A DNA stretch of 64,000 nt. It comes from Hyphomicrobiales bacterium (lineage in GTDB: Bacteria > Pseudomonadota > Alphaproteobacteria > Rhizobiales > Rhizobiaceae). Both the position numbers and the translations under genes were made by a program. This document shows positions 1-8,006 of this stretch, piece by piece (position 1 is the first letter of the stretch; each line of letters opens with the position of its first letter). The notes under the pieces are model-generated. The model was not told the origin of the DNA. It did not search any database and saw only the letters and a program-made list of their open reading frames with translations. Location of the stretch: the NCBI GenBank assembly GCA_900471605.1, contig UCEY01000025.1:248001-312000 (forward strand). The letters run 5' to 3'.

Positions 1-612
1 GCCCGGCAGCAGCCCTGGGCAGATGCGGAAAGCGGCCTTTCACCGGCACATTGGGCAAGGTCGATCGGCTGGCTGGCCATGGCCTTCGTCGATATCATCG
101 AAAACCTGCCCGCCGGCACCACGAGGCGCGAACTCACCGATCGCGCAGCGGCGCTGGCATCCCGGCTGATCGCCCTCCGCACCGCGGATCACCGCTGGCT
201 GCAGGTGATCGACCGGCCGGACGAGGCGCTGAACTACCCTGAAAGCTCCGCCACGGCGATGTTCTCCTACTTTCTCCAGAAGCTCGCGCGGCTCGGGGGG
301 CCTACCGCCTTTTCCGAAGCCGGCCGGGCGAGCCTGCAATCGCTGACGTCGCAGGAACTGCGGCCGGATGCCGACGGCCGTGCAAGGCTCCACAACATAT
401 GCTGCGTCGCAGGTCTCGGCGGTTTCAACGGCCGTTATCGCGACGGAACGGTCGGATATTATCTCTCCGAGGAAATCCGACCCGACGATATCAAGGGTGT
501 CGGGCCGATGATGATGGCCTATGCGGAAACGCTGCTGGACACACAAACGGTGATGCCCCAGTCTGCGCGGCTGGAAGCCCCGGCCGAACTCAGCGCCGCC
601 GCCAAGCGGTAG
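1..612 (+). CDS. GH105-type unsaturated uronyl hydrolase, C-terminal part (cut by window start)
   Basis: The frame is open from base 1, so the gene begins left of the window; 203 C-terminal residues are visible. They resemble the C-terminal third of GH88/GH105 unsaturated glucuronyl or galacturonyl hydrolases (YteR type): an aromatic-rich segment SPAHWARSIGWLAMA near residues 14-28, then a Ser-rich stretch with MFSYFLQKLAR, and a terminal GVGPMMMAYAE segment. The family removes the 4,5-unsaturated uronic acid from oligosaccharides made by pectin or rhamnogalacturonan lyases. The catalytic Asp residues lie outside the window. The internal ATG at base 79 is not the true start. kduI follows after 34 bp on the same strand and processes the released sugar, which supports the call. 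Exact substrate linkage is not determinable. Confidence 0.8.
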   Translation, partial: ARQQPWADAESGLSPAHWARSIGWLAMAFVDIIENLPAGTTRRELTDRAAALASRLIALRTADHRWLQVIDRPDEALNYPESSATAMFSYFLQKLARLGGPTAFSEAGRASLQSLTSQELRPDADGRARLHNICCVAGLGGFNGRYRDGTVGYYLSEEIRPDDIKGVGPMMMAYAETLLDTQTVMPQSARLEAPAELSAAAKR

Positions 613-646
613 CACCGCGCGCCGACAAACAGGAGGAAACTACACC

Positions 647-1495
647 ATGACGATCGATGTCCGGACGCGCCATGCCGTTCACTACAGCCAGTCGGAGCGC
701 ATGACGAGCGCGGAACTGCGCGAGAACTTCGTGATCGAAGAACTTTTCGTCGCAGGGGCGCTTCAGGCCGTCTACACCCACTATGACCGGATGCTGGTCG
801 CAGGTGCCGCACCAACCGAGAGAAGCCTCGGCGTCGGTGGCGAGCTGGCGAAGATCGTCGGCGCGGATTATCTCCTGGAACGCCGCGAGCTCGGCCTGAT
901 CAATATCGGCGGAGCGGGGCGCGTCATCGCGGATGGCAAGGCCTACGAACTGCAGCCGATGGACGGGCTCTATCTCGGTATGGGAACGAAGGAAATCTTC
1001 TTCGAGAGCGCCGATGCCTCGGCTCCTGCCAAATTCTACATCAACAGCGCGCCGGCACATGCGACCTTGCCCTCCCGGATCGTCAGCAGCTCGGATGCGA
1101 TCGAGAACAATCTGGGCGACGGCACGACCTCGAACAAGCGCAAGCTCTATCAGTATCTGCATCCGAAAGTGCTTCCGACCTGCCAGCTGCTGATGGGCCT
1201 GACACGGCTGGAGACCGGCAGCGTCTGGAACACCATGCCGGCGCATTTGCATGACCGGCGAATGGAAGCCTATCTTTACTTCGAGCTGCCGGAAAATGCC
1301 TTCGTGGTTCACCTGATGGGCCGACCGGAGGCAACCAACCACCTGATCATCCGCAATCAACAGGCCGTGCTTTCGCCGCCCTGGTCCATCCATTGCGGCG
1401 CCGGCACCGGTGCCTACGCCTTCATCTGGAGCATGGCCGGCGACAACCAGTCCTTCACCGACATGGACATGGTGGACATGAAGAGCCTCAAATAG
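647..1495 (+). CDS. kduI: 5-dehydro-4-deoxy-D-glucuronate isomerase (KduI)
   Basis: The 282-residue product matches KduI closely in length (E. coli about 278). KduI is a cytoplasmic cupin isomerase that converts 5-keto-4-deoxyuronate to 2,5-diketo-3-deoxygluconate in pectin degradation. The expected zinc site is visible as H200, H202 and E207 in PAHLHDRRMEAY and H249 in PPWSIHCGAG. The start has a strong ribosome site, AGGAGGA, shortly upstream of the ATG. The gene follows a GH105 hydrolase by 34 bp and is probably in the same transcript: GH105 releases unsaturated uronate, which rearranges to the KduI substrate. The next enzymes (KduD, KdgK, KdgA) are not in this window and may lie to the left. 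Confidence 0.95.
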   Translation: MTIDVRTRHAVHYSQSERMTSAELRENFVIEELFVAGALQAVYTHYDRMLVAGAAPTERSLGVGGELAKIVGADYLLERRELGLINIGGAGRVIADGKAYELQPMDGLYLGMGTKEIFFESADASAPAKFYINSAPAHATLPSRIVSSSDAIENNLGDGTTSNKRKLYQYLHPKVLPTCQLLMGLTRLETGSVWNTMPAHLHDRRMEAYLYFELPENAFVVHLMGRPEATNHLIIRNQQAVLSPPWSIHCGAGTGAYAFIWSMAGDNQSFTDMDMVDMKSLK

Positions 1496-1520
1496 GCTGC
1501 CCAAGCCATTCGCTCTGGAG

Positions 1521-1542
1521 CGCCGGCCCGATCGGACCGGCG
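1521..1542. terminator. GC-rich inverted repeat between convergent kduI and lacI-type gene
   Basis: A 22-bp inverted repeat, CGCCGG(c)CCGATCGG(a)CCGGCG, matches its own reverse complement at 20 of 22 positions. It lies between two convergent genes ending at 1495 and 1556. There is no clear T-run on either side, so a bidirectional terminator is plausible but not proven. Confidence 0.4.
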
Positions 1543-1555
1543 ACGGCGCAAACCG

Positions 1556-2605
1556 TCAGACGGAAACTATGCGCGGCTCCTGTCGGGATGCCGCGCGGTC
1601 CCCTGGAGGCATAGGGTTCTTGCAGGGCCCGGTGGACCGGCGCTCGACGATCCTCGATGCGACCTGAACCCTTCTGGCCGGCGTTCCCGGCTGGCGCGGG
1701 TTTTCGATCCGCTCGAGCAGCAGCCGCAGGCCGACGGCACCGCATTCCTGGCCCTCCATGCGCACGGTCGTCAGAGGCGGCGAAATCTGCTTTGCCGGCG
1801 AGAAATCCCCGAAACCGACCACCGAGACGTCGTCGGGAATGCGATAGCCCTGCCCCAGGAGTTCGGAAACGACGGTGAGCGCCAGCCCGTCATGGGCGCA
1901 AAAGAAGGCGGTCGGCCGTTCGCCCTTGTCCTTCAGCGTCCGGTAGGCATCGGCAAAGCCGTTCTGCTCCTCGAACTGCAGAACATGCAATGCGACATCC
2001 GGATAACGTTCGGCGATTTCACGCGCGCCGTAAAAGCGCTCGCGGCGACCGCGATAGCCGGGCGTCCCGTAGACATAGGCGATGGAGCGGTGGCCGAGCT
2101 CGATCAGATACTGGATTACGGCCTGCCCTGCCTCGTGATCGGTGCCGGAGACCTGGTCGGCATCCTCGAGCGGATCCACCCATCCGAACCGGATGATCGG
2201 CGTACCCGTCGCCATCGCCGCATGGATTCCCTCGCGCTCATGCGGACCGACGAGCAACAGCCCGGCGCAGCTGCGCGCCAGTTCCTCGAGCTGGCCCCGG
2301 CTGTGCGTCCATAACATCCTGAGGTCCATGCCAAGCCGGTGCGCCTCGGCCTGAACGCCACTCTGGATCTGCATGTGCAGCTCGCTATTGACCGGATCGA
2401 GGTCGTGAAACACCACCGCGATATCGCCGGACGCGGCCTGGTTGGCCGGCTTGGTATAGCCGAGGCGCTCCGCCGCCTCGCGAATGCGCTCGCGGGTTTC
2501 GTCGCTAACCCCGCTTTTGCCGGACAAGGATCTGGACACCGCGTATTTCGAAAGGCCGACCTCGCGCGCGATCGTCTGTAAGGTGACCCGTCCCCTGCTC
2601 TTCAT
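1556..2605 (-). CDS. LacI-family transcriptional regulator
   Basis: The 349-residue protein has an N-terminal LacI helix-turn-helix (VTLQTIAREVGLSKYAVSRS, then hinge RERIREAAERLGYT, residues about 7-55) and a periplasmic-binding-protein-like effector domain ending near residue 320. The start at 2605 was chosen because GGAGG lies about 10 bases upstream of this ATG; an upstream in-frame ATG at 2653 has no ribosome site and would add 16 atypical residues. The gene is divergent from the binding-protein gene at 2779 and convergent with kduI. It therefore probably controls the uronide and oligosaccharide genes on both sides, with a sugar or sugar acid as inducer (inference). The last 20 residues are Pro/Arg-rich and unusual for the family. 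Confidence 0.9.
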   Translation of the reverse strand: MKSRGRVTLQTIAREVGLSKYAVSRSLSGKSGVSDETRERIREAAERLGYTKPANQAASGDIAVVFHDLDPVNSELHMQIQSGVQAEAHRLGMDLRMLWTHSRGQLEELARSCAGLLLVGPHEREGIHAAMATGTPIIRFGWVDPLEDADQVSGTDHEAGQAVIQYLIELGHRSIAYVYGTPGYRGRRERFYGAREIAERYPDVALHVLQFEEQNGFADAYRTLKDKGERPTAFFCAHDGLALTVVSELLGQGYRIPDDVSVVGFGDFSPAKQISPPLTTVRMEGQECGAVGLRLLLERIENPRQPGTPARRVQVASRIVERRSTGPCKNPMPPGDRAASRQEPRIVSV

Positions 2606-2661
2606 TTCCCATACCCTCCGCTGCTGCCGCCTGCTTACGACGCTGCGCTGCAAAACGCAAT

Positions 2662-2697
2662 TTTACCAAACAACGCTACATAACACTTTACCTAACA
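2662..2697. promoter_or_regulatory. Direct repeat pair in the lacI/transporter divergent promoter region
   Basis: TTTACCAAACA (2662-2672) and TTTACCTAACA (2687-2697) form a direct repeat with one mismatch and a 25-bp period, in an AT-rich stretch of the 173-bp region between divergent genes. A small inverted element TGCaaaacGCA lies just upstream (about 2649-2659). The position suits operator or promoter elements for the LacI regulator; the assignment is inference. Confidence 0.4.
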
Positions 2698-2778
2698 GTA
2701 TTCGAATGCAAACTTTTCGTTATCCACGCTGAAAGGGAAACAAGAGGTAACGGCGGGGATTGTCTGGAGGAGACACTC

Positions 2779-4704
2779 ATGATCAAGCTGAAACGTCGCG
2801 CGTTTCTGGCCGGGACCTCGGCCGTTTTGATTTTGCCGGCGCTGCCGGCCCTGGCCGTCGACTACAAGGAATCAGGCATCCTGAAGGACAAGGTCGCAAG
2901 CGGCGCCCTTCCGCCCGTGAAGGATCGGCTTCCCGCCAACCCCCTTGTCGTCAAACCGGTTGAAAGCGTTGGAAAATACGGAGGCGACTGGAAATTGGCA
3001 CTGGTCGGCGGCGGCTCGCTCTCCATGCTGTTCCGCTACCAGGCCTATGAACCGCTGCTGCGGTATACGCCGGATTGGTCTGGAGTGACGCTGAATGTCG
3101 CGGAAGCCTTCGACGGCAACGCAGACTCCACCGTCTATACCATCCGCCTGCGCAAGGGCATGAAATGGTCCGACGGCCACCCCTACACCACCGCCGACGT
3201 GAAATTCTGGTACGATACCATTCTCACCGACAAGCGCGTCGCCGTCACCAGCCAGGGCCACTGGAAGACCGCCGGCAAGCCCGCAAAGCTCGAAGTGGTC
3301 GACGAGCAGACCTTCAAGGTGATCTTCGAAAAGCCTAACGGTATGTTCCCGTTGCAGGTCGCGTGGTCCAACTGGGATCACACTACCCGCTGCCCGAAGC
3401 ATTATCTCGAACAGTTCCACATCGATTACAATCCGAAGGCGGACGAGCTTGCCAAGAGCCGCGGGTTCCAGACGTGGATCGCCGCCTTCCAGTCGGCGTC
3501 CGGTTTCCAGGACGACAACGCCTTCTTCCTCAACTCCTCGAAAAAGCCCACCCTCAACGCATGGTATTTCACGATCGCGCCGGGTGAAAACACCGAGCGC
3601 GTGGTCGCCGAGCGCAACCCCTACTACTGGAAGGTCGATACGGAGGGCAACCAGCTGCCTTACATGGATCGTATCGTCTACCAGATGGTTGCCGATCCGC
3701 AGGTTCTGCTCCTGAAATGCATGCAGGGCGAAATCGACCTGATGGACCAGTATATCGCGACGCCGAACAACAAGTCGGTTCTCTACGACGCGCGCAAGCA
3801 GGGCGGTTATGACTTCTACACGCTGACCTCGACCGAGGCCAATGTGATGAACTTCATCTTCAACCTGAACCATAACGACGAGACGAAGCGGAAACTCTTC
3901 CGCAACAAAAAGTTCCGCGCGGCTCTCTCGACGGCGCTCGACCGCCAGACGCTAATCGACGCGGTGCTGGTCGGCCAGGGCGCGCCCGCCCAGCCGTCGA
4001 TCATCGAAACCGACCCGCTCTATAACGAGCAGCTCGCCAAGCAGTTCACCGAATACAGCGTCGACAAGGCGAATGCCATGCTCGACGAACTGGTCCCCAA
4101 GCGCGACAGCCAGAACTTCCGTCTCGACGAGAAGGGCCGGCGGCTGACGATCATCTTCGAGATCGATCAGGCGCGCCCGGTCTTCCTCGATCTCTTCCAG
4201 CTGGTCATCCCGATGTTCCAGGCGGTCGGTATCGATACGCAGATGCGCACCATGGACCGCTCGCTCTGGGAAACCCGCGTCCGCCAGGGCCGCGATTTCG
4301 ACGCGACCGCGCACCAGTTCGGCGCCAATGGCGGCGTCGCGGCCATGCTCGATCCGCGCTACTACGTGCCGACAGACAGCAATGCGATGTATGCCCCGGC
4401 CTGGCAGCTCTGGTATCTCGATCCGAAGAACGCCAATGCCGAGGAACCGCCGGAAGACACCAAGAAACAGCTTGCCCTCTACGACAAGCTGAAGGCGACT
4501 TCGGACCAGGCGGGCCAGCGCGAGATCATGAAGCAGATCCTGCAGGGCGCCGCCGAAGCCTTTTATGTGTTCGGCATTTCGCAGCCGCCGGACGGCTACG
4601 GCATCGTCAAGAACAATATGAAGAACATCACCAAGACCATGCCGAACTCCTTCGGCTGGCCGACCCCTGCCCCGACCATGCCGGAGCAGTTCTACAAGGT
4701 CTGA
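2779..4704 (+). CDS. ABC transporter family-5 substrate-binding protein, probably for oligosaccharides
   Basis: The 641-residue extracytoplasmic binding protein belongs to SBP family 5 (the peptide/nickel/oligosaccharide group). It starts with a twin-arginine-like signal, KRRAFLAGTS, followed by a hydrophobic run and probable cleavage after PALPALA. The mature part carries family features such as YTIRLRKGMKWSDGHPYTTA near residue 120 and AERNPYYWKVD near 277. The ribosome site GGAGGAG lies 7 bases before the ATG. At about 640 residues it is longer than typical DppA (about 535), as seen in family-5 binders of oligosaccharides. It heads an operon with two permeases, a double ATPase and at least one glycosidase, all next to uronate genes, so the ligand is more likely a plant-derived oligosaccharide than a peptide. 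Confidence 0.85.
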   Translation: MIKLKRRAFLAGTSAVLILPALPALAVDYKESGILKDKVASGALPPVKDRLPANPLVVKPVESVGKYGGDWKLALVGGGSLSMLFRYQAYEPLLRYTPDWSGVTLNVAEAFDGNADSTVYTIRLRKGMKWSDGHPYTTADVKFWYDTILTDKRVAVTSQGHWKTAGKPAKLEVVDEQTFKVIFEKPNGMFPLQVAWSNWDHTTRCPKHYLEQFHIDYNPKADELAKSRGFQTWIAAFQSASGFQDDNAFFLNSSKKPTLNAWYFTIAPGENTERVVAERNPYYWKVDTEGNQLPYMDRIVYQMVADPQVLLLKCMQGEIDLMDQYIATPNNKSVLYDARKQGGYDFYTLTSTEANVMNFIFNLNHNDETKRKLFRNKKFRAALSTALDRQTLIDAVLVGQGAPAQPSIIETDPLYNEQLAKQFTEYSVDKANAMLDELVPKRDSQNFRLDEKGRRLTIIFEIDQARPVFLDLFQLVIPMFQAVGIDTQMRTMDRSLWETRVRQGRDFDATAHQFGANGGVAAMLDPRYYVPTDSNAMYAPAWQLWYLDPKNANAEEPPEDTKKQLALYDKLKATSDQAGQREIMKQILQGAAEAFYVFGISQPPDGYGIVKNNMKNITKTMPNSFGWPTPAPTMPEQFYKV

Positions 4705-4731
4705 CGGCCTCGCACATTCCGACTTCTTCCG

Positions 4732-4757
4732 GGCGCCGGTCTTAGCCGGCCGGCGCC
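4732..4757 (+). terminator. Intercistronic GC-rich hairpin after the binding-protein gene
   Basis: GGCGCCGG (4732-4739) and CCGGCGCC (4750-4757) form a perfect 8-bp stem with a 10-base loop, 27 bp after the binding-protein stop codon. A short CCCTTTT follows. Such hairpins after binding-protein genes often act as partial terminators or 3'-end stabilisers that raise the binder above the rest of the operon. That role is inferred here. Confidence 0.5.
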
Positions 4758-4779
4758 ACGGGACCCTTTTACCCGATGA

Positions 4780-6900
4780 TTGGATGCCATCATGCTCGAG
4801 GCGAGACGACAGAACACCGACACCCTGCGGACCCCGGACTGGTTCAGGACCGCGACGCGCTGGACCCAGCTGACCTTCGTCGAGGATGACCCGGACAAAT
4901 ACGATCCCGCCTTCTGGATCGACGTCTTCAAGCGCACCAAATCCAATGCCGTCTGCCTCAGCGCCGGTGGCTACATCGCCTACTATCCAAGCAGGGTCCC
5001 CTATCACTATGTCAGCCAGTATCTGGGCGACAAGGATATTTTCGGCGCGCTCGTCGATGCGGCCCGCAAGCTCGACATGCACGTCATGGCCCGCGTCGAC
5101 CCCCACGCCATTCATGACGACGCGGCCAAGGCCCATCCGGAATGGGTGATGATCAATGCCGACGGCACGCCGCGCCGCCATTGGGCCTATCCGGATGTCT
5201 GGGTCACCAATGCCTACGGCGACTACAATTCGGTATTCATGCCGGAGGTGGTGAAGGAGATCGTTCGCGAATACGATATCGACGCGATCTTCGCCAATCG
5301 CTGGCAAGGGCATGGCGTCGACTACAGCGAGGACAGCGCCCGCCGCTTCAAGGACATGTCCGGCTACGCCCTGCCCAAAAAGGCGGATGCCGAGGACCCT
5401 GCCTGGCAGGCCTGGCTGCAATGGCGCCGCCGGGTGCTGACCGACGTCATCGCCCAGTGGGACGATGCGGTGAAGGCGATCCGCCCGCATGCGAGCTTCA
5501 TCCCGAACATGAGCGGCGCGTCGCTGATGGAGTTCGATCTCTCGGTCATCACCAGACATTGCCCCTTCCTCGTCGTCGATCACCAGGGCCGCAAGGGTCT
5601 GGAGCTCGGCTGGTCGGCCGGCCGCAACGGCAAGCGCATCCGCGCCACCTTTGCCGATCGCCCAGTGGTGCTGATCACCTCGATCGGTCCGGAAGAGGAA
5701 TACCGCTGGAAGGATGCGGTGACCTCGGGCGAGGAAATGCAGCTGTGGATCAACAACGGCACGGCCCACGGGCTTTACGCCTGGTTCACGAAATTCAACG
5801 GCGTAGTGCCCGACAAGCGCTGGGTGGACCCGGTCGCCGAGGCTTTCGTGCTGCAGTCGGCCGTCGAACCGGTCATCGAAAGCATGAGGCCGACGGCGGA
5901 AATCGCCGTGGTCGACCCGTCGACGACCCTGCGCCACTGGGCGCCCGAAGACCGCCACGCGGCGGAGAAACACGATCTCGGCGTCTACCACGCCCTGGTC
6001 GAGGCGCGCCTGCCCTTCGAACTTCTCTCCGACCAGGTGCTGACCAAGGACAACCTCGACCGCTTCAAGGTCATCGTGCTCGCCAATGCCTCCTGCCTTT
6101 CGGATGCGCAGAACGAGGCGATCCGCGCCTATGTGGCACGCGGCGGCAGCGTCGTCGCCTCCTACGAGACCTCGCTTCGCGACGAATTCGGCAAGGCGCG
6201 GCCGGAATTCGGCCTCTCGGACGTGCTCGGCGCCAAATTCGTCTCCGGTCCGCGCGGCATCGTCAAGAACACCTATGTGGCGCTCTCCGGCGACCACCCG
6301 GTCAACAAGGGTTTTGATGGCGCCGAGCGGATCATGGGCGGCACAAGGCTGATCCATGTCGAGCCAGCGGCGGGCGCCGCAACACCCTTCCTCTACGTAC
6401 CTGATTTCCCGGATCTTCCCATGGAAGAGGTCTATCCTCGCAAGGCGCCGGAAGGTGCTGCGGTCGTCGCCCGCGAAACCGGCAAGGGCGGCCGCACGGT
6501 CTATATTCCCTGGAATATCGGGGAGATCTTTTGGGAAGTGTTTGCGGTCGATCATGGCCGCCTGCTCTCCAACGCCGTCCATTGGGCGCTCGGCAAGACC
6601 CCGCGCGTCACCGTCAAAGGCCCGGGAGTCATCGACCTTGCCCTGCGCGAAAACGCCGACGGCATTGCCCTCAGCCTCTTCAACCTCACCAATCCGATGA
6701 TGATGAAAGGCCCGATCCGCGAAAATTACCCTCTGGCGGCCCAGACCGTTTCGGTGGAAGTTCCAAACGGCAAGTCGGTGGCGAAAGCCTGGCTCGTGGT
6801 TGCAGACCGGGCGGCAAGCTTCGGCGTGAAGGATGGACGCGCGGAAATCGACGTGCCGGGCATAGAGCGGCTGGAGGTGCTGCATCTCACCTGGAAATAG
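4780..6900 (+). CDS. Putative glycoside hydrolase, GHL6-like barrel with GH42-type trimerisation domain
   Basis: The protein has 706 residues and no signal peptide, so it is probably cytoplasmic. The N-terminal part (about 20-380) looks like a TIM-barrel hypothetical glycosidase of the GHL6 type (segments WIDVFKRTKSNAVCLSAGGY, VMARVDPHAIHDDAAKAHPE, DAIFANRWQGHG). The central part (about 385-600) resembles the beta-galactosidase trimerisation/amidotransferase-like domain (FKVIVLANASCLSDAQNEAI, YVARGGSVVASYET). A small beta domain ends the protein. It sits between the binding protein and the permeases, so it probably acts on the imported oligosaccharide. I cannot assign a substrate or catalytic residues. 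The start is uncertain: ATG at 4780 or 4792, neither with a strong ribosome site. Confidence 0.7.
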   Translation: MDAIMLEARRQNTDTLRTPDWFRTATRWTQLTFVEDDPDKYDPAFWIDVFKRTKSNAVCLSAGGYIAYYPSRVPYHYVSQYLGDKDIFGALVDAARKLDMHVMARVDPHAIHDDAAKAHPEWVMINADGTPRRHWAYPDVWVTNAYGDYNSVFMPEVVKEIVREYDIDAIFANRWQGHGVDYSEDSARRFKDMSGYALPKKADAEDPAWQAWLQWRRRVLTDVIAQWDDAVKAIRPHASFIPNMSGASLMEFDLSVITRHCPFLVVDHQGRKGLELGWSAGRNGKRIRATFADRPVVLITSIGPEEEYRWKDAVTSGEEMQLWINNGTAHGLYAWFTKFNGVVPDKRWVDPVAEAFVLQSAVEPVIESMRPTAEIAVVDPSTTLRHWAPEDRHAAEKHDLGVYHALVEARLPFELLSDQVLTKDNLDRFKVIVLANASCLSDAQNEAIRAYVARGGSVVASYETSLRDEFGKARPEFGLSDVLGAKFVSGPRGIVKNTYVALSGDHPVNKGFDGAERIMGGTRLIHVEPAAGAATPFLYVPDFPDLPMEEVYPRKAPEGAAVVARETGKGGRTVYIPWNIGEIFWEVFAVDHGRLLSNAVHWALGKTPRVTVKGPGVIDLALRENADGIALSLFNLTNPMMMKGPIRENYPLAAQTVSVEVPNGKSVAKAWLVVADRAASFGVKDGRAEIDVPGIERLEVLHLTWK

Positions 6901-6927
6901 GGTGGGAGACTGATTGGAGGAGCGTTT

Positions 6928-6945
6928 CCGGCCTGGAGGGGCCGG
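6928..6945 (+). terminator. Intercistronic hairpin before permease genes
   Basis: CCGGCC (6928-6933) and GGCCGG (6940-6945) pair around a TGGAGG loop in the 109-bp gap between the putative glycosidase and the first permease. No T-run follows, so it is more likely an RNA-processing or stability element than a full terminator. Confidence 0.35.
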
Positions 6946-7009
6946 GAGCGGATGGAGATCCGAAGGTGGCGCCCCAAGCGGCGTCTTCAACGGGAGGAGA
7001 ACTATTCCG

Positions 7010-7996
7010 ATGCTTGGCTACATCTTCAAGCGCGTGCTCTACATGATCCCGACCCTGTTCGGCATGTCGCTGATATCGTTCCTGATCATCCAGCTGCCGC
7101 CGGGTGACTACCTGACGTCGATGATCGCCACGATGAGCGACAGCGGCCAGGCCGTCGATCCGGCCCAGATCGAGCGGCTGAAGGAAATCTACGGTTTCGA
7201 CGACCCCTTCTACATCCAGTATCTCAAATGGATCTGGGGCATCGTCAGCCGTGGCGATTTCGGTCACTCGTTCGAGTGGAACCAGCCGGTCTCCGGCCTG
7301 ATCTGGGCCCGGATGGGCTCGACTCTGGTCATCTCGCTGCTGAGCCTGCTGTTCGTATGGATCGTCGCGCTGCCGATCGGCATCTATTCCGCCGTCCGCC
7401 GCCATTCGGTCGGCGATCACGTCTTCACTTTCTTCGGCTTTATCGGCCTTGCCGTGCCGAACTTCATCCTGGCGCTGGTGCTGATGTATGTCGCCTACCG
7501 CTATCTCGGCCAGAGCGTCGGCGGCCTCAACTCACCCCAATTTGCCGAGGCACCCTGGAGCCTTGCCAAGGTCGGCGATTTCCTCGCCCATCTGTGGATC
7601 CCGATCATCATCATCGGCGCCTCGGGAACGGCGGCGCTGATCCGTATCCTGCGCGCCAACCTCACCGACGAGCTGCACAAGCCCTATGTGATCACCGCCC
7701 GCGCCAAGGGCCTGCCGGAATACAAGGTCATCCTCAAATATCCGGTGCGGATCGCCCTCAACCCGTTCGTTTCGGCGATCGGCTGGGTACTGCCACATCT
7801 GGTGTCCGGGGTGACGATCACCGCCATCGTGCTCAACCTTCCGACCGCCGGCCCGCTGCTGTTCAGGGCGCTGGTGTCGCAGGACATGTATCTCGCCGGC
7901 AGTTTCATCCTGCTTTTGAGTGCGCTTACCCTCGTCGGCATGCTGTTATCGGATCTGCTGCTTGCGCTGCTGGATCCGCGCATCCGGTTCAATTGA
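7010..7996 (+). CDS. ABC transporter permease, DppB/OppB type
   Basis: The 328-residue inner-membrane permease has six predicted hydrophobic segments and the N-terminal pattern of DppB-type subunits (MLGYIFKRVLYMIPTLFGMS). The cytoplasmic coupling loop is visible as ELHKPYVITARAKGLPEYKV near residues 222-241. The start at 7010 was chosen because GGAGGAG lies 10 bases upstream; the open frame upstream of it is Gly/Arg-rich and not membrane-like. It is followed after 10 bp by the second permease, and together they form the channel for the binding protein at 2779. Confidence 0.9.
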   Translation: MLGYIFKRVLYMIPTLFGMSLISFLIIQLPPGDYLTSMIATMSDSGQAVDPAQIERLKEIYGFDDPFYIQYLKWIWGIVSRGDFGHSFEWNQPVSGLIWARMGSTLVISLLSLLFVWIVALPIGIYSAVRRHSVGDHVFTFFGFIGLAVPNFILALVLMYVAYRYLGQSVGGLNSPQFAEAPWSLAKVGDFLAHLWIPIIIIGASGTAALIRILRANLTDELHKPYVITARAKGLPEYKVILKYPVRIALNPFVSAIGWVLPHLVSGVTITAIVLNLPTAGPLLFRALVSQDMYLAGSFILLLSALTLVGMLLSDLLLALLDPRIRFN

Positions 7997-8006
7997 GGGA
8001 GGCGGC

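Noticed and set aside
3952..6990. Open frame of about 1,010 codons on the minus strand opposite the binding-protein and GHL6-like genes
   Set aside because: It is antisense to two clear genes, has His/Arg/Asp-rich composition without domains, and no ribosome site. Long shadow frames are expected in GC-rich DNA.
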